Below are positions 24,750 through 35,542 of a stretch of DNA of 64,000 nt, one piece after another (within the stretch, counting starts at the first letter, position 1; the number at the start of each line of letters is the position of its first letter). The DNA lies in the NCBI GenBank assembly GCA_003221895.1, contig QHUJ01000120.1, positions 1-64,000 of the forward strand, written 5' to 3'. The DNA is from Gemmatimonadota bacterium. GTDB lineage: Bacteria; Gemmatimonadota; Gemmatimonadetes; Gemmatimonadales; GWC2-71-9. The notes under the pieces are model-generated. The model had not been told where the DNA came from, searched no databases, and worked only from the letters and a program-made list of their open reading frames with translations. Both the position numbers and the translations under genes were made by a program.

Positions 24750-25904
24750 TTAGGCTCTGTAGAGCCACCCGGCGCCGGTGTTGAACAACACCACGCGCTC
24801 GTCACCACTCACCAGTCCCTTCTCCTGCAGCGCTATGGCGCCCGCCAGGGCCGCGCCGCCCTCCGGTGAGGCATCGATGCCTTCCACGGTCTGCAGCGCA
24901 TTAGCGGCGGCCACCAGCGCTTCGTCGCTCACCGCCACCGCGCCGCCGTTGCTGTCGCGCAGCGCGCGCAGCATCAGGCGATCGCCGAGGGGCGATGGCA
25001 CGCGCAGGCCCGCTGCGACCGTCTGGGGATCGGTCCAACCCGTGGCGCGCTCCGCGCCGCTCTCGAAAGCCTGGACGACGGGCGCACAACCAGTCGCCTG
25101 GACGGTGTACATCCGAGGCAACCCGCCGCGGATCCAGCCGTTGTCGCGCAGCTCCTGGAACGCCTTCCACATTCCGATGAGACCGGTACCGCCGCCTGTG
25201 GGATAAACAATGGCGTCCGGTAGCGTCCATCCGAACTGCTCAGCCAGTTCGAGGCCGAGCGTTTTCTTCCCTTCGATACGATACGGCTCGCGCAGCGTCG
25301 AGACATCGACGGCGCCCGTGCCGCTTGAAAACAGTCGCGCGGCGATGCCGCAATCACCGATATGGCCATCGACCAGCTGCAGATCGGCCCCGAAGGCACG
25401 AATCTGTTTGAGAATCGGGGCCGGCGTGGTCGTGGGAGCGTACACCCTTGCCTGGGCGCCGGCACGGGTCGCGTACGCGGCGAGCGCGATCCCGGCATTG
25501 CCGGCCGTCGGCACCACGAACTGGTTCGCACCCGCTCCCACCGCCCGTGTGATCGCCGCAGCAAGCCCGCGTGCCTTGAATGATCCGGTGGGATTGGTGC
25601 TCTCGTCCTTCACCCAGAGCTGTTGGAATCCGTGGCGCGCACCGAGGCGTGTCGCGGCGAGCAGCGGCGTGCCGCCTTCGCCGAGCGTCACGGGGTGCTC
25701 ACCTTCCGCCAGCGGCAGCCAGGAGCCGTAACGCCACATCGTCCAGCGCTGGCGCTTCAGGAGCGATTTGGCTTCCGGTGGAGGCAGCGTTTCGTAACGG
25801 ACCAGGTAGGGCGCGCCGCAGACGTCGCACACGCCGGGAAAGCCTTCGGCGTCACGCGTGCGAACCGGAACGCACGCCGAGCACTCCAGCGTCCAGGTGG
25901 TCAC
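24750..25904 (-). CDS. thrC: Threonine synthase
   Basis: A 384-residue PLP enzyme making threonine from O-phosphohomoserine. It is the type with an N-terminal zinc-ribbon-like pair (CSAC near 9-12, CDVC near 26-29). The PLP lysine is in DESTNPTGSFKARG near residue 104, the phosphate loop is VVPTAGNAGIALAAYA and the Gly-rich YPTGGGTGLIG comes later. GTG 25904 overlaps the uvrC stop as GTGA. Tryptophan synthase beta-type relatives are less likely given the zinc-ribbon and length. Confidence 0.92.
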   Translation of the reverse strand: MTTWTLECSACVPVRTRDAEGFPGVCDVCGAPYLVRYETLPPPEAKSLLKRQRWTMWRYGSWLPLAEGEHPVTLGEGGTPLLAATRLGARHGFQQLWVKDESTNPTGSFKARGLAAAITRAVGAGANQFVVPTAGNAGIALAAYATRAGAQARVYAPTTTPAPILKQIRAFGADLQLVDGHIGDCGIAARLFSSGTGAVDVSTLREPYRIEGKKTLGLELAEQFGWTLPDAIVYPTGGGTGLIGMWKAFQELRDNGWIRGGLPRMYTVQATGCAPVVQAFESGAERATGWTDPQTVAAGLRVPSPLGDRLMLRALRDSNGGAVAVSDEALVAAANALQTVEGIDASPEGGAALAGAIALQEKGLVSGDERVVLFNTGAGWLYRA

Positions 25905-27709
25905 GCGCGCTGGTGCAACCGGTCGAGAATGCGATCCGCGAGCTTGTTGGAGAAACCCGGCAATGACGCGATTTCTGCCGGCGTGGCCGTTCGCACGCCG
26001 GCCAGCGATCCGAAGCGTTCGAGCAGCAATCGCCGCCGCGCGGGACCGATTCCCGGGATCCGCAGGAGCTCAGAAGTGATCGTCCGTTGCGCCCGCCGCT
26101 TGCGGCTGTACGTGACGGCAAATCGATGCGCCTCGTCTCGCACTCGCTGCAGCAGCTTGAGCGAGGGGCTGCTGCGCGACAGCCGCAGCGGGTCGCCGTA
26201 GCCTGGCAGATAAATCTCCTCTTCCCGCTTTGCCAGGCTCACGAGCGGCAGGCCCTCTTGCCCCGCTTCGCGAGCGGCTTCGACCGCGGCCGCCAGCTGG
26301 CCTTTTCCGCCGTCGATCACGATCAGATCGGGTAGCTGCTTGTTCTCGGCACTGCGTCGTGTGAGGAATCGGCTCACGACTTCTTTCACTGCCGCGAAAT
26401 CATCGATGCCCTGGACGCCTTTGATCCGGTAGCGGCGGTACTCGGATTTGCGTGGGCGACCGCCTTCGAACCAGACGAGTGAGCCAACAGTATCGCGGCC
26501 CTGATTCGTTGAGATATCGATGCACACCATGGCGCGCGGCACGACCGGCAAGCCGAGATCGCGGCCGAGCGAAAACACCGGATCGGCCGCGCGCTCGTCG
26601 ATATCGAACGCGTCGATCTTGAAGCTGTCGAGCAGATGGCGGGCATTCTGGTCCGCGAGCTCCACGAGTTTGGCAGCCGAGCCACGCTGCGGCACGGCGA
26701 AATCCACACCCGGCGCCAGCTCTCGTAACGCATCGAGATCAGCAGGCGCAAACGGCATCACCACACGCTGCGCCCGCTGCTCGAGCGGCAGATAGTAGCC
26801 GACCAGGAACGTTCGCAATACGTCGCCCTCCGGCGCGTGCTCGACGTGCTCGAGAAATCGGTGCTCCCGCGCGATCAAGCGGCCGTCGCGAATGCGCAGA
26901 ATCACCGTCGCCGCGTCGTCGCCGTCGCGCGCCAGGCCGATGGCGTCGGCGTCTCCGCCCCCCACGACCTCGACGGTCTGCGGCTGCTCGAGCTGATCCA
27001 GCCATTTGAGCGCATCGCGGAGCTGTGCCGCCCGCTCGTAGTCCTGGGCGTTGCTCGCCTCCTGCATACGCTCGCGCAGCCGCGCCCGCACGTCCAGCGT
27101 CTTCCCCGAGAGAAACAACAGCACGTCATCGATCATCCGCCGGTAGTCTGCGGCGCTCTGATACCCGACGCACGGCGCTTTGCACCGCTCGATATGAAAA
27201 TCGAGGCACGGCCGGTCCGGCGCGTCCTCCGGCAGATGCCAGGAGCAGGAGCGGACCGTGAAGATGCGGCGAATGATCTTCAGCGTCTGCCGCAGCGTCG
27301 CGACGTCGGTGTAGGGCCCGAAATAGCGCGCTCCTGGAATCGCGACCCGCCGGACGACCAGCACGCGCGGGAACGGCTCGGCGATGGTCACGGCAATCTG
27401 CGGATAGCTCTTATCGTCCCGCAGCCGGATGTTGAACTTTGGCTGGTTTTCCTTGATCAGCGTGTTCTCGAGCAGCAGCGCCTGCGCCTCGTTCGGTACG
27501 ATGATCGTCTCGAGGTCGGCGATTTGCTCGCGCAATGCCTCGCGCTCGACGCTGCCCTGCTCTTCGGCAAAGTAGTTGGGCACGCGCGTGCGCAGGTTGG
27601 CCGCCTTCCCGACGTACAAAATCTCCCCGGCGGCGTCTTTCCAGAGATAGACGCCGGGGCGAGCAGGAAGGGCCGCTAGTTGGCGGGCGAGCCGGTCAGA
27701 AATTGCCAT
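25901..27709 (-). CDS. uvrC: Excinuclease ABC subunit C
   Basis: A 602-residue nucleotide-excision-repair nuclease. It has an N-terminal GIY-YIG domain (PGVYLWKDAAGEILYVGKAANLRTRV), a UVR motif (AQDYERAAQLRDALKWL, which binds UvrB), an RNase-H-like 5' nuclease domain with VCIDISTNQGRDTVGSLVWFEGG, and tandem helix-hairpin-helix motifs at the end (LLRIPGIGPARRRLLLERFG). ATG 27709 starts eleven residues before the first conserved block. The first 34 bp overlap the end of murJ. Confidence 0.96.
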   Translation of the reverse strand: MAISDRLARQLAALPARPGVYLWKDAAGEILYVGKAANLRTRVPNYFAEEQGSVEREALREQIADLETIIVPNEAQALLLENTLIKENQPKFNIRLRDDKSYPQIAVTIAEPFPRVLVVRRVAIPGARYFGPYTDVATLRQTLKIIRRIFTVRSCSWHLPEDAPDRPCLDFHIERCKAPCVGYQSAADYRRMIDDVLLFLSGKTLDVRARLRERMQEASNAQDYERAAQLRDALKWLDQLEQPQTVEVVGGGDADAIGLARDGDDAATVILRIRDGRLIAREHRFLEHVEHAPEGDVLRTFLVGYYLPLEQRAQRVVMPFAPADLDALRELAPGVDFAVPQRGSAAKLVELADQNARHLLDSFKIDAFDIDERAADPVFSLGRDLGLPVVPRAMVCIDISTNQGRDTVGSLVWFEGGRPRKSEYRRYRIKGVQGIDDFAAVKEVVSRFLTRRSAENKQLPDLIVIDGGKGQLAAAVEAAREAGQEGLPLVSLAKREEEIYLPGYGDPLRLSRSSPSLKLLQRVRDEAHRFAVTYSRKRRAQRTITSELLRIPGIGPARRRLLLERFGSLAGVRTATPAEIASLPGFSNKLADRILDRLHQRA

Positions 27710-29226
27710 GCGCGTATCGCGTCGGGGTGACGGAACGCCAAAGTGAGCGCCCCGTAAGCCACCCCAAAGATACCCAGCACAGCAATGCCCTGAGGGACGG
27801 GTCGCCAGGTTGCGACCACAGGCCGAGCCGCCATGCCTAGCAGGGCCGCGAGCAATCCGGCGGCGACGACCAGGCCGAGGGTGCGCCAATCGGAGCGCTG
27901 CAGGATCGCGCCAATGCGTTTGTCGAGGTCGTAGAGATGCAGCACCGTGTTGAAGGACTGCCCGATCGACGAGCCGAGTGCGATGCCCGCAGGCCCGAAC
28001 CGCCGCATGAAATACCACGACAGCAGCGCGGAGATCACGAGCGAGGTGATTGCGATCTTCACGGGCGTCCGCGTATCGCGCATCGCATAGAAACCGGACG
28101 CAAACAGCCTGACGGTCGACGTGCCAAGTAATCCGATGCCGTAGGCAGCCAGCACTCCACCTACGAGCATCGTATCGTCCGCGTCGAACCGTCCGGTCTG
28201 GAAGAGTGCGCCGATGATCTGCGGACCCAAGGCCGCGAACGCGAACGCCGCCGGGATGACGAAGAACGCGATCCGCCGGAACGCGATCGCGATCCTGGCA
28301 CGCAGCTGCGCATGCGGGGCTTCACCAACCGCGTCACGGGAGAGCTCGGGCAGTGACACCGCGGTCACGGCCACGCCGAACAGGCTGATCGGCAGCTGCT
28401 GCACGAGCTGCGCGTAGCCGAGGCTCGCCAGCCCGCCTTCGCCGGTGTACGAGCCAAGGAACGTGTCGATGAGACCCGAGACCTGCGCGACTCCCGCGCC
28501 AAGTACGAGCGGCGCCCAGGCGACGATGACCTGGCGCACACCCTCGGGGGCAAAGCTCACGCGCAGAGGAATCCCGCCCAACAACCGCCAGCACGCGGGG
28601 AGCTGGATCGCGACCTGCAACACGCTGCCCGCGACGGTGCCCCAGGCGAGGGCGAGCGAGAGTCCGTAGAGTCCCGATCCTTTCATCCACGCGGCCGCGC
28701 CGACCATGGCCGCGATGCCGGCAACGTTCCACAGCGCCGGAGCCGCGTAGGGCAAGAAGAAACGACGATGGGTGTTGAGAATCCCGAGGCACCAGGCCGA
28801 AACCACCATGAGCCCGGTCATCGGGAAGAGGATCCGAACCAGCACCGTCGTCAGCTCGCGTCGCGGTCCGTCGAAGCCCTGGGCGACGATGGCGGTGATC
28901 GCGGGCGCGAATGCGATGCCGATGACCGCGAGCAAGCCGCTCGCGAGTAGCAGGAGACCGAGAATCGCCCCCGCCAGGGCGCGGGCCGCCTCCTTGTTGT
29001 CCTCGTTCAGCTGTGCATAGACGGGGATGAACGATGCCGAGAGCGTGCCTTCACCCAGAAGATTGCGGAGAGCGTTGGGGATGCGCAGCGCGGCGCGAAA
29101 AGCGTCAGCCGCGGCGCCGTTGCCGAAGTAGTGCGCGAAGACACGCTCGCGCACGTACCCGAGCACGCGAGTGACGAGAATACCGGCCGCCACCCGCGCC
29201 GCGTGACGGCCGCCGCTTTCCTTCAA
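27676..29226 (-). CDS. murJ: Lipid II flippase MurJ (MviN)
   Basis: A 516-residue protein with about 14 transmembrane segments of the MOP superfamily. It moves lipid II across the inner membrane. The N-terminal ARVAAGILVTRVLGYVRERVFAHYFG block and the RIPNALRNLLGEGTLSASFIPVYA block match MurJ, including the conserved Arg residues. The start ATG overlaps the small coiled-coil gene as ATGA. It is followed by uvrC with a 34-bp overlap. Confidence 0.94.
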   Translation of the reverse strand: MKESGGRHAARVAAGILVTRVLGYVRERVFAHYFGNGAAADAFRAALRIPNALRNLLGEGTLSASFIPVYAQLNEDNKEAARALAGAILGLLLLASGLLAVIGIAFAPAITAIVAQGFDGPRRELTTVLVRILFPMTGLMVVSAWCLGILNTHRRFFLPYAAPALWNVAGIAAMVGAAAWMKGSGLYGLSLALAWGTVAGSVLQVAIQLPACWRLLGGIPLRVSFAPEGVRQVIVAWAPLVLGAGVAQVSGLIDTFLGSYTGEGGLASLGYAQLVQQLPISLFGVAVTAVSLPELSRDAVGEAPHAQLRARIAIAFRRIAFFVIPAAFAFAALGPQIIGALFQTGRFDADDTMLVGGVLAAYGIGLLGTSTVRLFASGFYAMRDTRTPVKIAITSLVISALLSWYFMRRFGPAGIALGSSIGQSFNTVLHLYDLDKRIGAILQRSDWRTLGLVVAAGLLAALLGMAARPVVATWRPVPQGIAVLGIFGVAYGALTLAFRHPDAIRAWQFLTGSPAN

Positions 29227-29492
29227 GACGTCGGTTTCTTTCGGCGGGGGTCTTCCAGCAGGCGCTGCATGAATTGCAGCTCTTCCCGCATCCCGGCCAC
29301 GGAGCGGTTCAGATCCTCTATCTCGGACTCGAGCAGCTCGACCTTGCGCTGCATATCGCGCAGCTCAGGCGGGGGACCCTCGGTGCGGCCTTCCATACGC
29401 CGCGCGACGGACCTGCCCAGCGGCGAGTCCACCAGGATGGCGGCAACCGGGATGAGCAGCGCCACGACGAGAATGATTGCGAGCACCCACAT
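29223..29492 (-). CDS. Small membrane-anchored coiled-coil protein (PspB-like shape)
   Basis: An 89-residue protein with one N-terminal membrane segment (VLAIILVVALLIPVAAIL, near 3-20) and a C-terminal coiled coil of heptads from residue about 46 (LRDMQRKVELLESEIEDLNR). The shape recalls phage-shock PspB, but no psp gene is nearby and the sequence is too generic to name. It sits between bshC (9-bp gap) and murJ (ATGA overlap), which suggests an envelope role. Confidence 0.65.
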   Translation of the reverse strand: MWVLAIILVVALLIPVAAILVDSPLGRSVARRMEGRTEGPPPELRDMQRKVELLESEIEDLNRSVAGMREELQFMQRLLEDPRRKKPTS

Positions 29493-29501
29493 GTCCGGAT
29501 T

Positions 29502-30932
29502 TTATGAAGCCGCGGCCCAGCGCGCCACCTCTCGATCGATTTCATCCAGCAGCGACCCGCTGTAACGCGCTAGAAACGACGCGATCGTGAGCACGCGCTC
29601 CTGTGGCTTGCCCAGCGGCGCCAGGGCCGCACGGGCACGAGAGAGCTGGCTCACCACCGTGCCCTGAGTGCGCTTCAGACTCGCGACGAGTTTCTTCTCG
29701 ATTTCGTTGGTGCCCGCCAGGGCCGCGTTCCGCGCTGCCTCAACGGTGCGCTCCAGCGTCGGATCGAGCAGCTGGACCTCGCCGCTGATGCGGGCGAAGC
29801 GGGACTCGACATCCGCGCGCAGCTCGTCCAGCGAGGCGGCGAGATCGGGAGGCAGATCGGCCTTCGCGAGCCGACTCTCCAGCGCTCCCGGTTGTTCATT
29901 GAACTCGGCCGGGGTGAGGCCGTGTTTGCTCAGCACCTTGTCGATCCGCGCCTCGATGATGACCCCCGACCAGCGGGGAACGTGCGCCTGCGGCGCGACG
30001 CCGAGACGCGAGAACAGCGGGGCGGACTCGGGCAGATATCCCATCTCCCCCGGACCGCCGAGGTAGGCGAGCGTCGGAAACAGGGCCGCCTCGATCACCG
30101 GGCGGAGCAGCACATTGGGCGACAGTCGCTCGGGCGTTTCGGCCGCGATTTTCTCGAGCTGCCCCCGGGTAAAGCGCTCGCCGCTGCGGCGCGTGACGAA
30201 GCCGCCGCCATCCTTGCGCAGGCGGTCGCGGCCCAGCCGCCCTTCGACCAGGACCGGCGACAGACCGTCGGCGAGCGTTTCGTCCAGCGCCAAAAGCAGC
30301 CAGGGTGCGGCAGCCCGTTTCGCGGCGCGGTCGTGCGCCCGAAAGACAGCGAGCCCTTTTCCGCGAGCGCCGAGCAGCCGATTCAGCGCCTCGGCCCCCG
30401 CGTCGGCCAGGTTCATCTCTGGCCGGTAGCACGCCGCCAGCCATTGCCGAACGTCGGGCTTGCACTCCGAATCGGGCAGCGCGGCATCCAGCGCGTCGAG
30501 CGCCGCGCCGATATCCGATCCCAGCGACTCGCGAAACAGCGGCAACTGCGGCGCGTCGTGCGCGCGCTCGCGCAAAGTGATCTTGACCGGCTCGCCGTCC
30601 CGCCCCAGTACCCAGGCGTGGTTGGCTTCCGCGAAATCGTGATCATCTCCCGCGACCCAGAACACGGGGACGACCGGGACGCCGCGCTCCCGCTCGATCC
30701 GATCCGCCAGTGCGATCGCCGACAGCGCCTTGTACACGGTGTACAGCGGGCCTGTGAACAGTCCCGGCTGCTGCCCGGTCGTAATGGTCAGCACTTCGCC
30801 GTTGGCGAGCCGGTCTCGGCCCGGTCCCGGGAGCATCGAGGCGAGCGCGTCCGCGTGGATGCGGCGGGGTGTGCCGGCAGGAAGCGTTCCCGCCGGCATG
30901 GGGATTGGGGTTGAGAGGATTCGCGAGATCAT
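29502..30932 (-). CDS. bshC: Putative cysteine ligase BshC (bacillithiol synthesis)
   Basis: A 476-residue protein of the BshC family, which adds cysteine to glucosaminyl-malate in bacillithiol synthesis. Family blocks: TITTGQQPGLFTGPLYTVYKALSAI near residue 49, VVPVFWVAGDDHDFAEANHAWVLG near residue 86 and, later, VLLRPVIEAALFPTLAYLGGPGEMGYL. A coiled-coil region follows near 380-410. bshA and bshB are not in the window. It overlaps the methyltransferase gene as ATGA. Confidence 0.92.
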   Translation of the reverse strand: MISRILSTPIPMPAGTLPAGTPRRIHADALASMLPGPGRDRLANGEVLTITTGQQPGLFTGPLYTVYKALSAIALADRIERERGVPVVPVFWVAGDDHDFAEANHAWVLGRDGEPVKITLRERAHDAPQLPLFRESLGSDIGAALDALDAALPDSECKPDVRQWLAACYRPEMNLADAGAEALNRLLGARGKGLAVFRAHDRAAKRAAAPWLLLALDETLADGLSPVLVEGRLGRDRLRKDGGGFVTRRSGERFTRGQLEKIAAETPERLSPNVLLRPVIEAALFPTLAYLGGPGEMGYLPESAPLFSRLGVAPQAHVPRWSGVIIEARIDKVLSKHGLTPAEFNEQPGALESRLAKADLPPDLAASLDELRADVESRFARISGEVQLLDPTLERTVEAARNAALAGTNEIEKKLVASLKRTQGTVVSQLSRARAALAPLGKPQERVLTIASFLARYSGSLLDEIDREVARWAAAS

Positions 30933-31672
30933 GCGCGCGCCGCGACCAAGATCACCCGCGGCGCGCTCGGTTCCAGCGGCCCGCCATCGTAGTTCCCGAA
31001 GCGCCCGGTGACCTCGAGGCCGGCGTCGACCAGCAACGCTGCGAGCTCATCCGGTCCGTAGAGGCGGACCCGCTCCTGAAACCGCCGGCCCTCATCCCGC
31101 AGCTCGATCTCCTTGATCACAAAACGGCCGTTATCGTCGATACGCCGTGTGACGCGTACATCGCGACGCCGTTCACCATTTTCCGAGCGCCGCTTGCCCT
31201 GCTCGCTGAGCTGCAGCGCCCGCCGCACTTCTTCCGCGTTGAGGTAATCGAGGACGAAATGCCCGCCGGGCGCGAGCGCGGCGGCCACCTCATGGACCAC
31301 GCGACGATGCTCGTCATCGCTCAAAAAGTAACCGAATGAAGTAAAGAGATTCACGGCTAACGAGAAACTCCCGGCGCGAAACGGCAGCGCCCGCATGTCG
31401 CCGCGCACCAGCGCGGCGCGTGTACGCTCGCGGGCGCGCCGCAACATCGCCCGGGACAGATCGAATCCAACGACGTGTCCTCCCCCTCCCAGCCGTTCCA
31501 GCTCCGCGGCGTGGCGCCCCGGCCCGCAGGCGAGATCGAGTATGCGATTTCCGGGCCTCCACGGGACGACAGCGCGAATCAGCTCTACCGCGCGGCGCGC
31601 ATCCTCCTCGTCGCGGTGCGGATAGAGGGCATGATACTCCTCGCCGAACCACTGCTCGAACCACTCGGTCAT
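30929..31672 (-). CDS. Class I SAM-dependent methyltransferase
   Basis: A 247-residue protein. Motif I is ILDLACGPGRHAAELERLG near residue 44, with VVGFDLSRAMLRRARER and ALVRGDMRALPFRAGSFSLAV following; the C-terminal half is beta-rich. The substrate is unknown. It sits between AMMECR1 and bshC with 4-bp overlaps on both sides, so it may be co-expressed with thiol synthesis. A role on a small molecule is as likely as one on RNA or protein. Confidence 0.82.
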   Translation of the reverse strand: MTEWFEQWFGEEYHALYPHRDEEDARRAVELIRAVVPWRPGNRILDLACGPGRHAAELERLGGGGHVVGFDLSRAMLRRARERTRAALVRGDMRALPFRAGSFSLAVNLFTSFGYFLSDDEHRRVVHEVAAALAPGGHFVLDYLNAEEVRRALQLSEQGKRRSENGERRRDVRVTRRIDDNGRFVIKEIELRDEGRRFQERVRLYGPDELAALLVDAGLEVTGRFGNYDGGPLEPSAPRVILVAARA

Positions 31673-32223
31673 TCGACGAAAACGTCTGCTGTGAAAGTGA
31701 AAACGTGCGTGGCCGGTTCCCGCCAGCTGCCGGCGGTGAGTCCCGCTTTGTGACAGACGGCGTTGAGAAACGCCTCGACCCCGAACCCGTGCTCGGTTGC
31801 CACCTGTGGCAGCAGCACCGCCTGGGCACGCCCGCGCCGCACCACTACGCCGTCGCGGCCGATCACCACGCGCCCACAGTCGGCCGCCTCCATCCGCGCC
31901 AGCTCGCTCAGCACGGAGATCTCGATACGCAAATCGGGGAGCTCATCAGGCGTAATGGGGGCGAAGCGCGGGTCCGACCGCGCGGCCGACACCGCGACCT
32001 GGCAGATGACTTCGCCGAGCGGCCGGTCGCCCGTCACATGACCAATGCAGCCACGCAGGTCGCCGCCGGACTCGTGTAAGGATACGAAAGCGCCGCGATG
32101 TTGCTGGGCGGCCGGCACGCTCGGAATCCGCGGGGCCGCGCGTCCCGCCAGGACCGCTTCGATCGCGCACCGCGCCAGGGCGAGGAATGCGCTCCGGTCA
32201 GCCGGCGAGAGCTCACCCGCGAT
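31669..32223 (-). CDS. AMMECR1-domain protein, start uncertain (no AUG/GUG/UUG before the domain)
   Basis: About 184 residues if read from ATC 32223. The domain is clear: RGAFVSLHESGGDLRGCIGH, then SDPRFAPITPDELPDLRIEISVLS and LLPQVATEHGFGVEAFLNAVCHKAGL. The N-terminal helix LSPADRSAFLALARCAIEAVL is also typical of the family, yet the frame has an upstream TAG and no standard start before it; the first GTG is at 32118, inside the domain. GGGGAGAG lies 9 bases before ATC 32223, in the end of rlmH, which fits a non-canonical start. The molecular function of this conserved family is unsettled. Confidence 0.82.
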   Translation of the reverse strand: MAGELSPADRSAFLALARCAIEAVLAGRAAPRIPSVPAAQQHRGAFVSLHESGGDLRGCIGHVTGDRPLGEVICQVAVSAARSDPRFAPITPDELPDLRIEISVLSELARMEAADCGRVVIGRDGVVVRRGRAQAVLLPQVATEHGFGVEAFLNAVCHKAGLTAGSWREPATHVFTFTADVFVE

Positions 32224-32625
32224 GGTAAGGCTCTCCCCGACGGATCGTGTAGGCCCGGTATAGTTGTTCGTAGACTACGACTCGGGCGAGCTCGTGGGGC
32301 AGCGTCAGCGGACCGAGGCTCCAGGTGCGCTCGGCGCGGCGTAACACATCCGGGCGCAGGCCATCGGCGTCGCCGATGACGAACGCGACATCGCGACCGT
32401 CCATCTCCCAGCGCCCCACCAGCTCGGCCAGCTGCGGGGAGGACCACCCTTCCCCGTCGCGCGCCAGCGCGATGAGACGCGAATCCTCGGGGATCCGCGC
32501 CTCGTTCACTTCTCGTTCCTCGATTTTGGCGTAGTGTCGAATCCGGCTCAGGTAGTCGTCACAGGCGGCGCGCAGCGCGGCGCTTTTCATTTTGCCGCCG
32601 CCGAGCGCGACCACGCGATAGCGCA

Positions 32626-32626
<1 letters not shown>
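32213..32626 (-). CDS. rlmH: 23S rRNA pseudouridine-1915 N3-methyltransferase RlmH
   Basis: A 137-residue SPOUT methyltransferase acting on helix 69 of 23S rRNA. The knot motifs VAFVIGDADGLRPDVL and SLGPLTLPHELARVVVYEQLYRA, and the C-terminal end RRGEPYHRG, are all typical. ATG 32626 overlaps the stop of the glutamate dehydrogenase gene by one base (TGATG). A much longer frame open further upstream is only the antisense-like shadow of gdhA. Confidence 0.95.
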
Positions 32627-33911
<1,285 letters not shown>

Positions 33912-33915
<4 letters not shown>

Positions 33916-34943
33916 ACCGCTCGCTTCAGGACCCCTTCCAGGACACGTTCGACGGCCTCCCCATTGAGCTCCCAGTGCAGCGCCAGCTCCGCCACGAGCG
34001 GCTCGGGCGCATCCGACGGCCAGCGATCGCGCAGCTTCACCGCGTCCTTCTCGGTGACTACAACATAATCGGCGTCTTTTGCGACCTGCGCGAGCCGGGC
34101 GACATCACCGGGATGGTACGGGTGATGATCTTGGTACGCCATGAGTTGCACCGTGGCACCGGAGGCGCGCACCTGGGCAGCGAAGCTCACGGGGTCGGCG
34201 ATGCCCGCCGCAACCACGACGCGCTTGCGGGCGAGCAGGGACAGCCCCACCCGCCCGCCCGAGCGGAGCCCCCTCAGCCCCTCGACCGCCAGATGTACGC
34301 TCGCCACCACAGCGCTTGGCCAGCGGGCCGCGATGCGCGCGGCCAGGCGGTGGGATTCCGCGATCGCCGCATGCCGCCGCGTCACGATGATCACGTCGGC
34401 CCGGCCCAAGGCGCTCCAATCCTCCCGCCACGGCCCGGCGGGCAACGGCCAGGCCACGGCGCGCGGTGGAGCACTCTCGGTGTTGACGAGGGCCACGTTC
34501 ACATCGCGCGCCACATCGAGACGCTGATAGGCGTCGTCGAGCACCAGGACCTGCGCGCCTGCAGCGCGCGCACTTGCGGCCCCCGCCACGCGATCGGGAT
34601 TCGCAACGACGATCGCGTCCGGCACCAGCCGCTGGTGCACCGCCTGCTCGTCACCGCGATAGCCGCGGAGCAGGATGCCCGGCCGGACATTCCTGCGGGC
34701 GAAGTATGCCGCCGTCCACGCCGCGAATGGCGTCTTCCCCGCTCCACCCACCGCCAGGTTGCCCACGGCGACAGACGGCAGCGGCAACGCGCGGCGGCGC
34801 AGCCAGCCGCGCCGGTAGGCCTTCGCTCGGGCGCTCATCACCGTGCGGTACAACAGCGCGAACGGCACCAGCACGCCCCGCGTGGCTCGCGCCGGAGCCG
34901 TGCTGCTCCACCACAGCCACTGCGCGACGCGCTGCGCGCTCAT
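33912..34943 (-). CDS. lpxK: Tetraacyldisaccharide 4'-kinase
   Basis: A 343-residue lipid A kinase that phosphorylates the 4' position of the disaccharide. The P-loop [19 protein letters not shown] lies near residue 55 after an N-terminal membrane-associated helix, with [10 protein letters not shown] and [17 protein letters not shown] following (family: DDGFQ-type motif). ATG 34943 forms an ATGA overlap with the acyltransferase gene. Confidence 0.93.
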
Positions 34944-35542
34944 GCGTTGACCTCGTCGAGGCTGCGCTGCACGGCCGCGATGCCCTGCCGCAGCCCCTCT
35001 TTGCCGGGGCCGATGGAGATGGGTGGTCCAAATCGCACGTCGATTCCGGCAAACGGCTTCGGAATGCACATGCGATCCCACGAGCGGAGATACCAGGCCG
35101 ACGATGCGCGGGCACCCGCGGCGACGAGCGGAACGCCGGCGTGCTGAGCCGCGGCGATGGCGCCCGGTTGGACGCGTTCCGCCGGCCCGCGCGGTCCATC
35201 GGGGGTCATCGCGACGATCGCTCCTGCCTGTAAGGCGCGGACAACCCCGAGTAGTCCGACTTCACCACCGCGCTGGGTCGAGCCCCGGACGAACCGGTAG
35301 CCCCATCCCTCCGCCAGATTCGCCAGATACTCGCCATCGCGGTGCCGGCTGATCAGCAGCACGTGGCCGTTGTGCTTGTGGAACGGCAGCAACGGCAGAA
35401 TGCGCGAGTGCCACAAAACAAAAATGAATGGGGACTGCCACGGCCGGACGCCGCTGGCGCGATAACGCCAGGTCGCCGCGAGCGTCTTGATCACGACAGG
35501 CCCGAGGGCCGCGGCGACCGGTTCCGCCCAGCGGAGCTTCAC
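34940..35542 (-). CDS. DUF374-type lysophospholipid/lipid A acyltransferase-like protein
   Basis: A 200-residue protein of the LPLAT superfamily. VLWHSRILPLL (the catalytic His in place of the usual HxxxxD block), RGSTQRGGEVGLLGVVRAL, AMTPDGPRGPAERVQPGAIAAAQ and VPLVAAGARA are the DUF374 blocks. It may add an acyl chain to lipid A or a precursor. No standard LpxL/LpxM is in the window, so it is a candidate for that step. It overlaps lpxB and lpxK by 4 bp each. Confidence 0.82.
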   Translation of the reverse strand: MKLRWAEPVAAALGPVVIKTLAATWRYRASGVRPWQSPFIFVLWHSRILPLLPFHKHNGHVLLISRHRDGEYLANLAEGWGYRFVRGSTQRGGEVGLLGVVRALQAGAIVAMTPDGPRGPAERVQPGAIAAAQHAGVPLVAAGARASSAWYLRSWDRMCIPKPFAGIDVRFGPPISIGPGKEGLRQGIAAVQRSLDEVNA

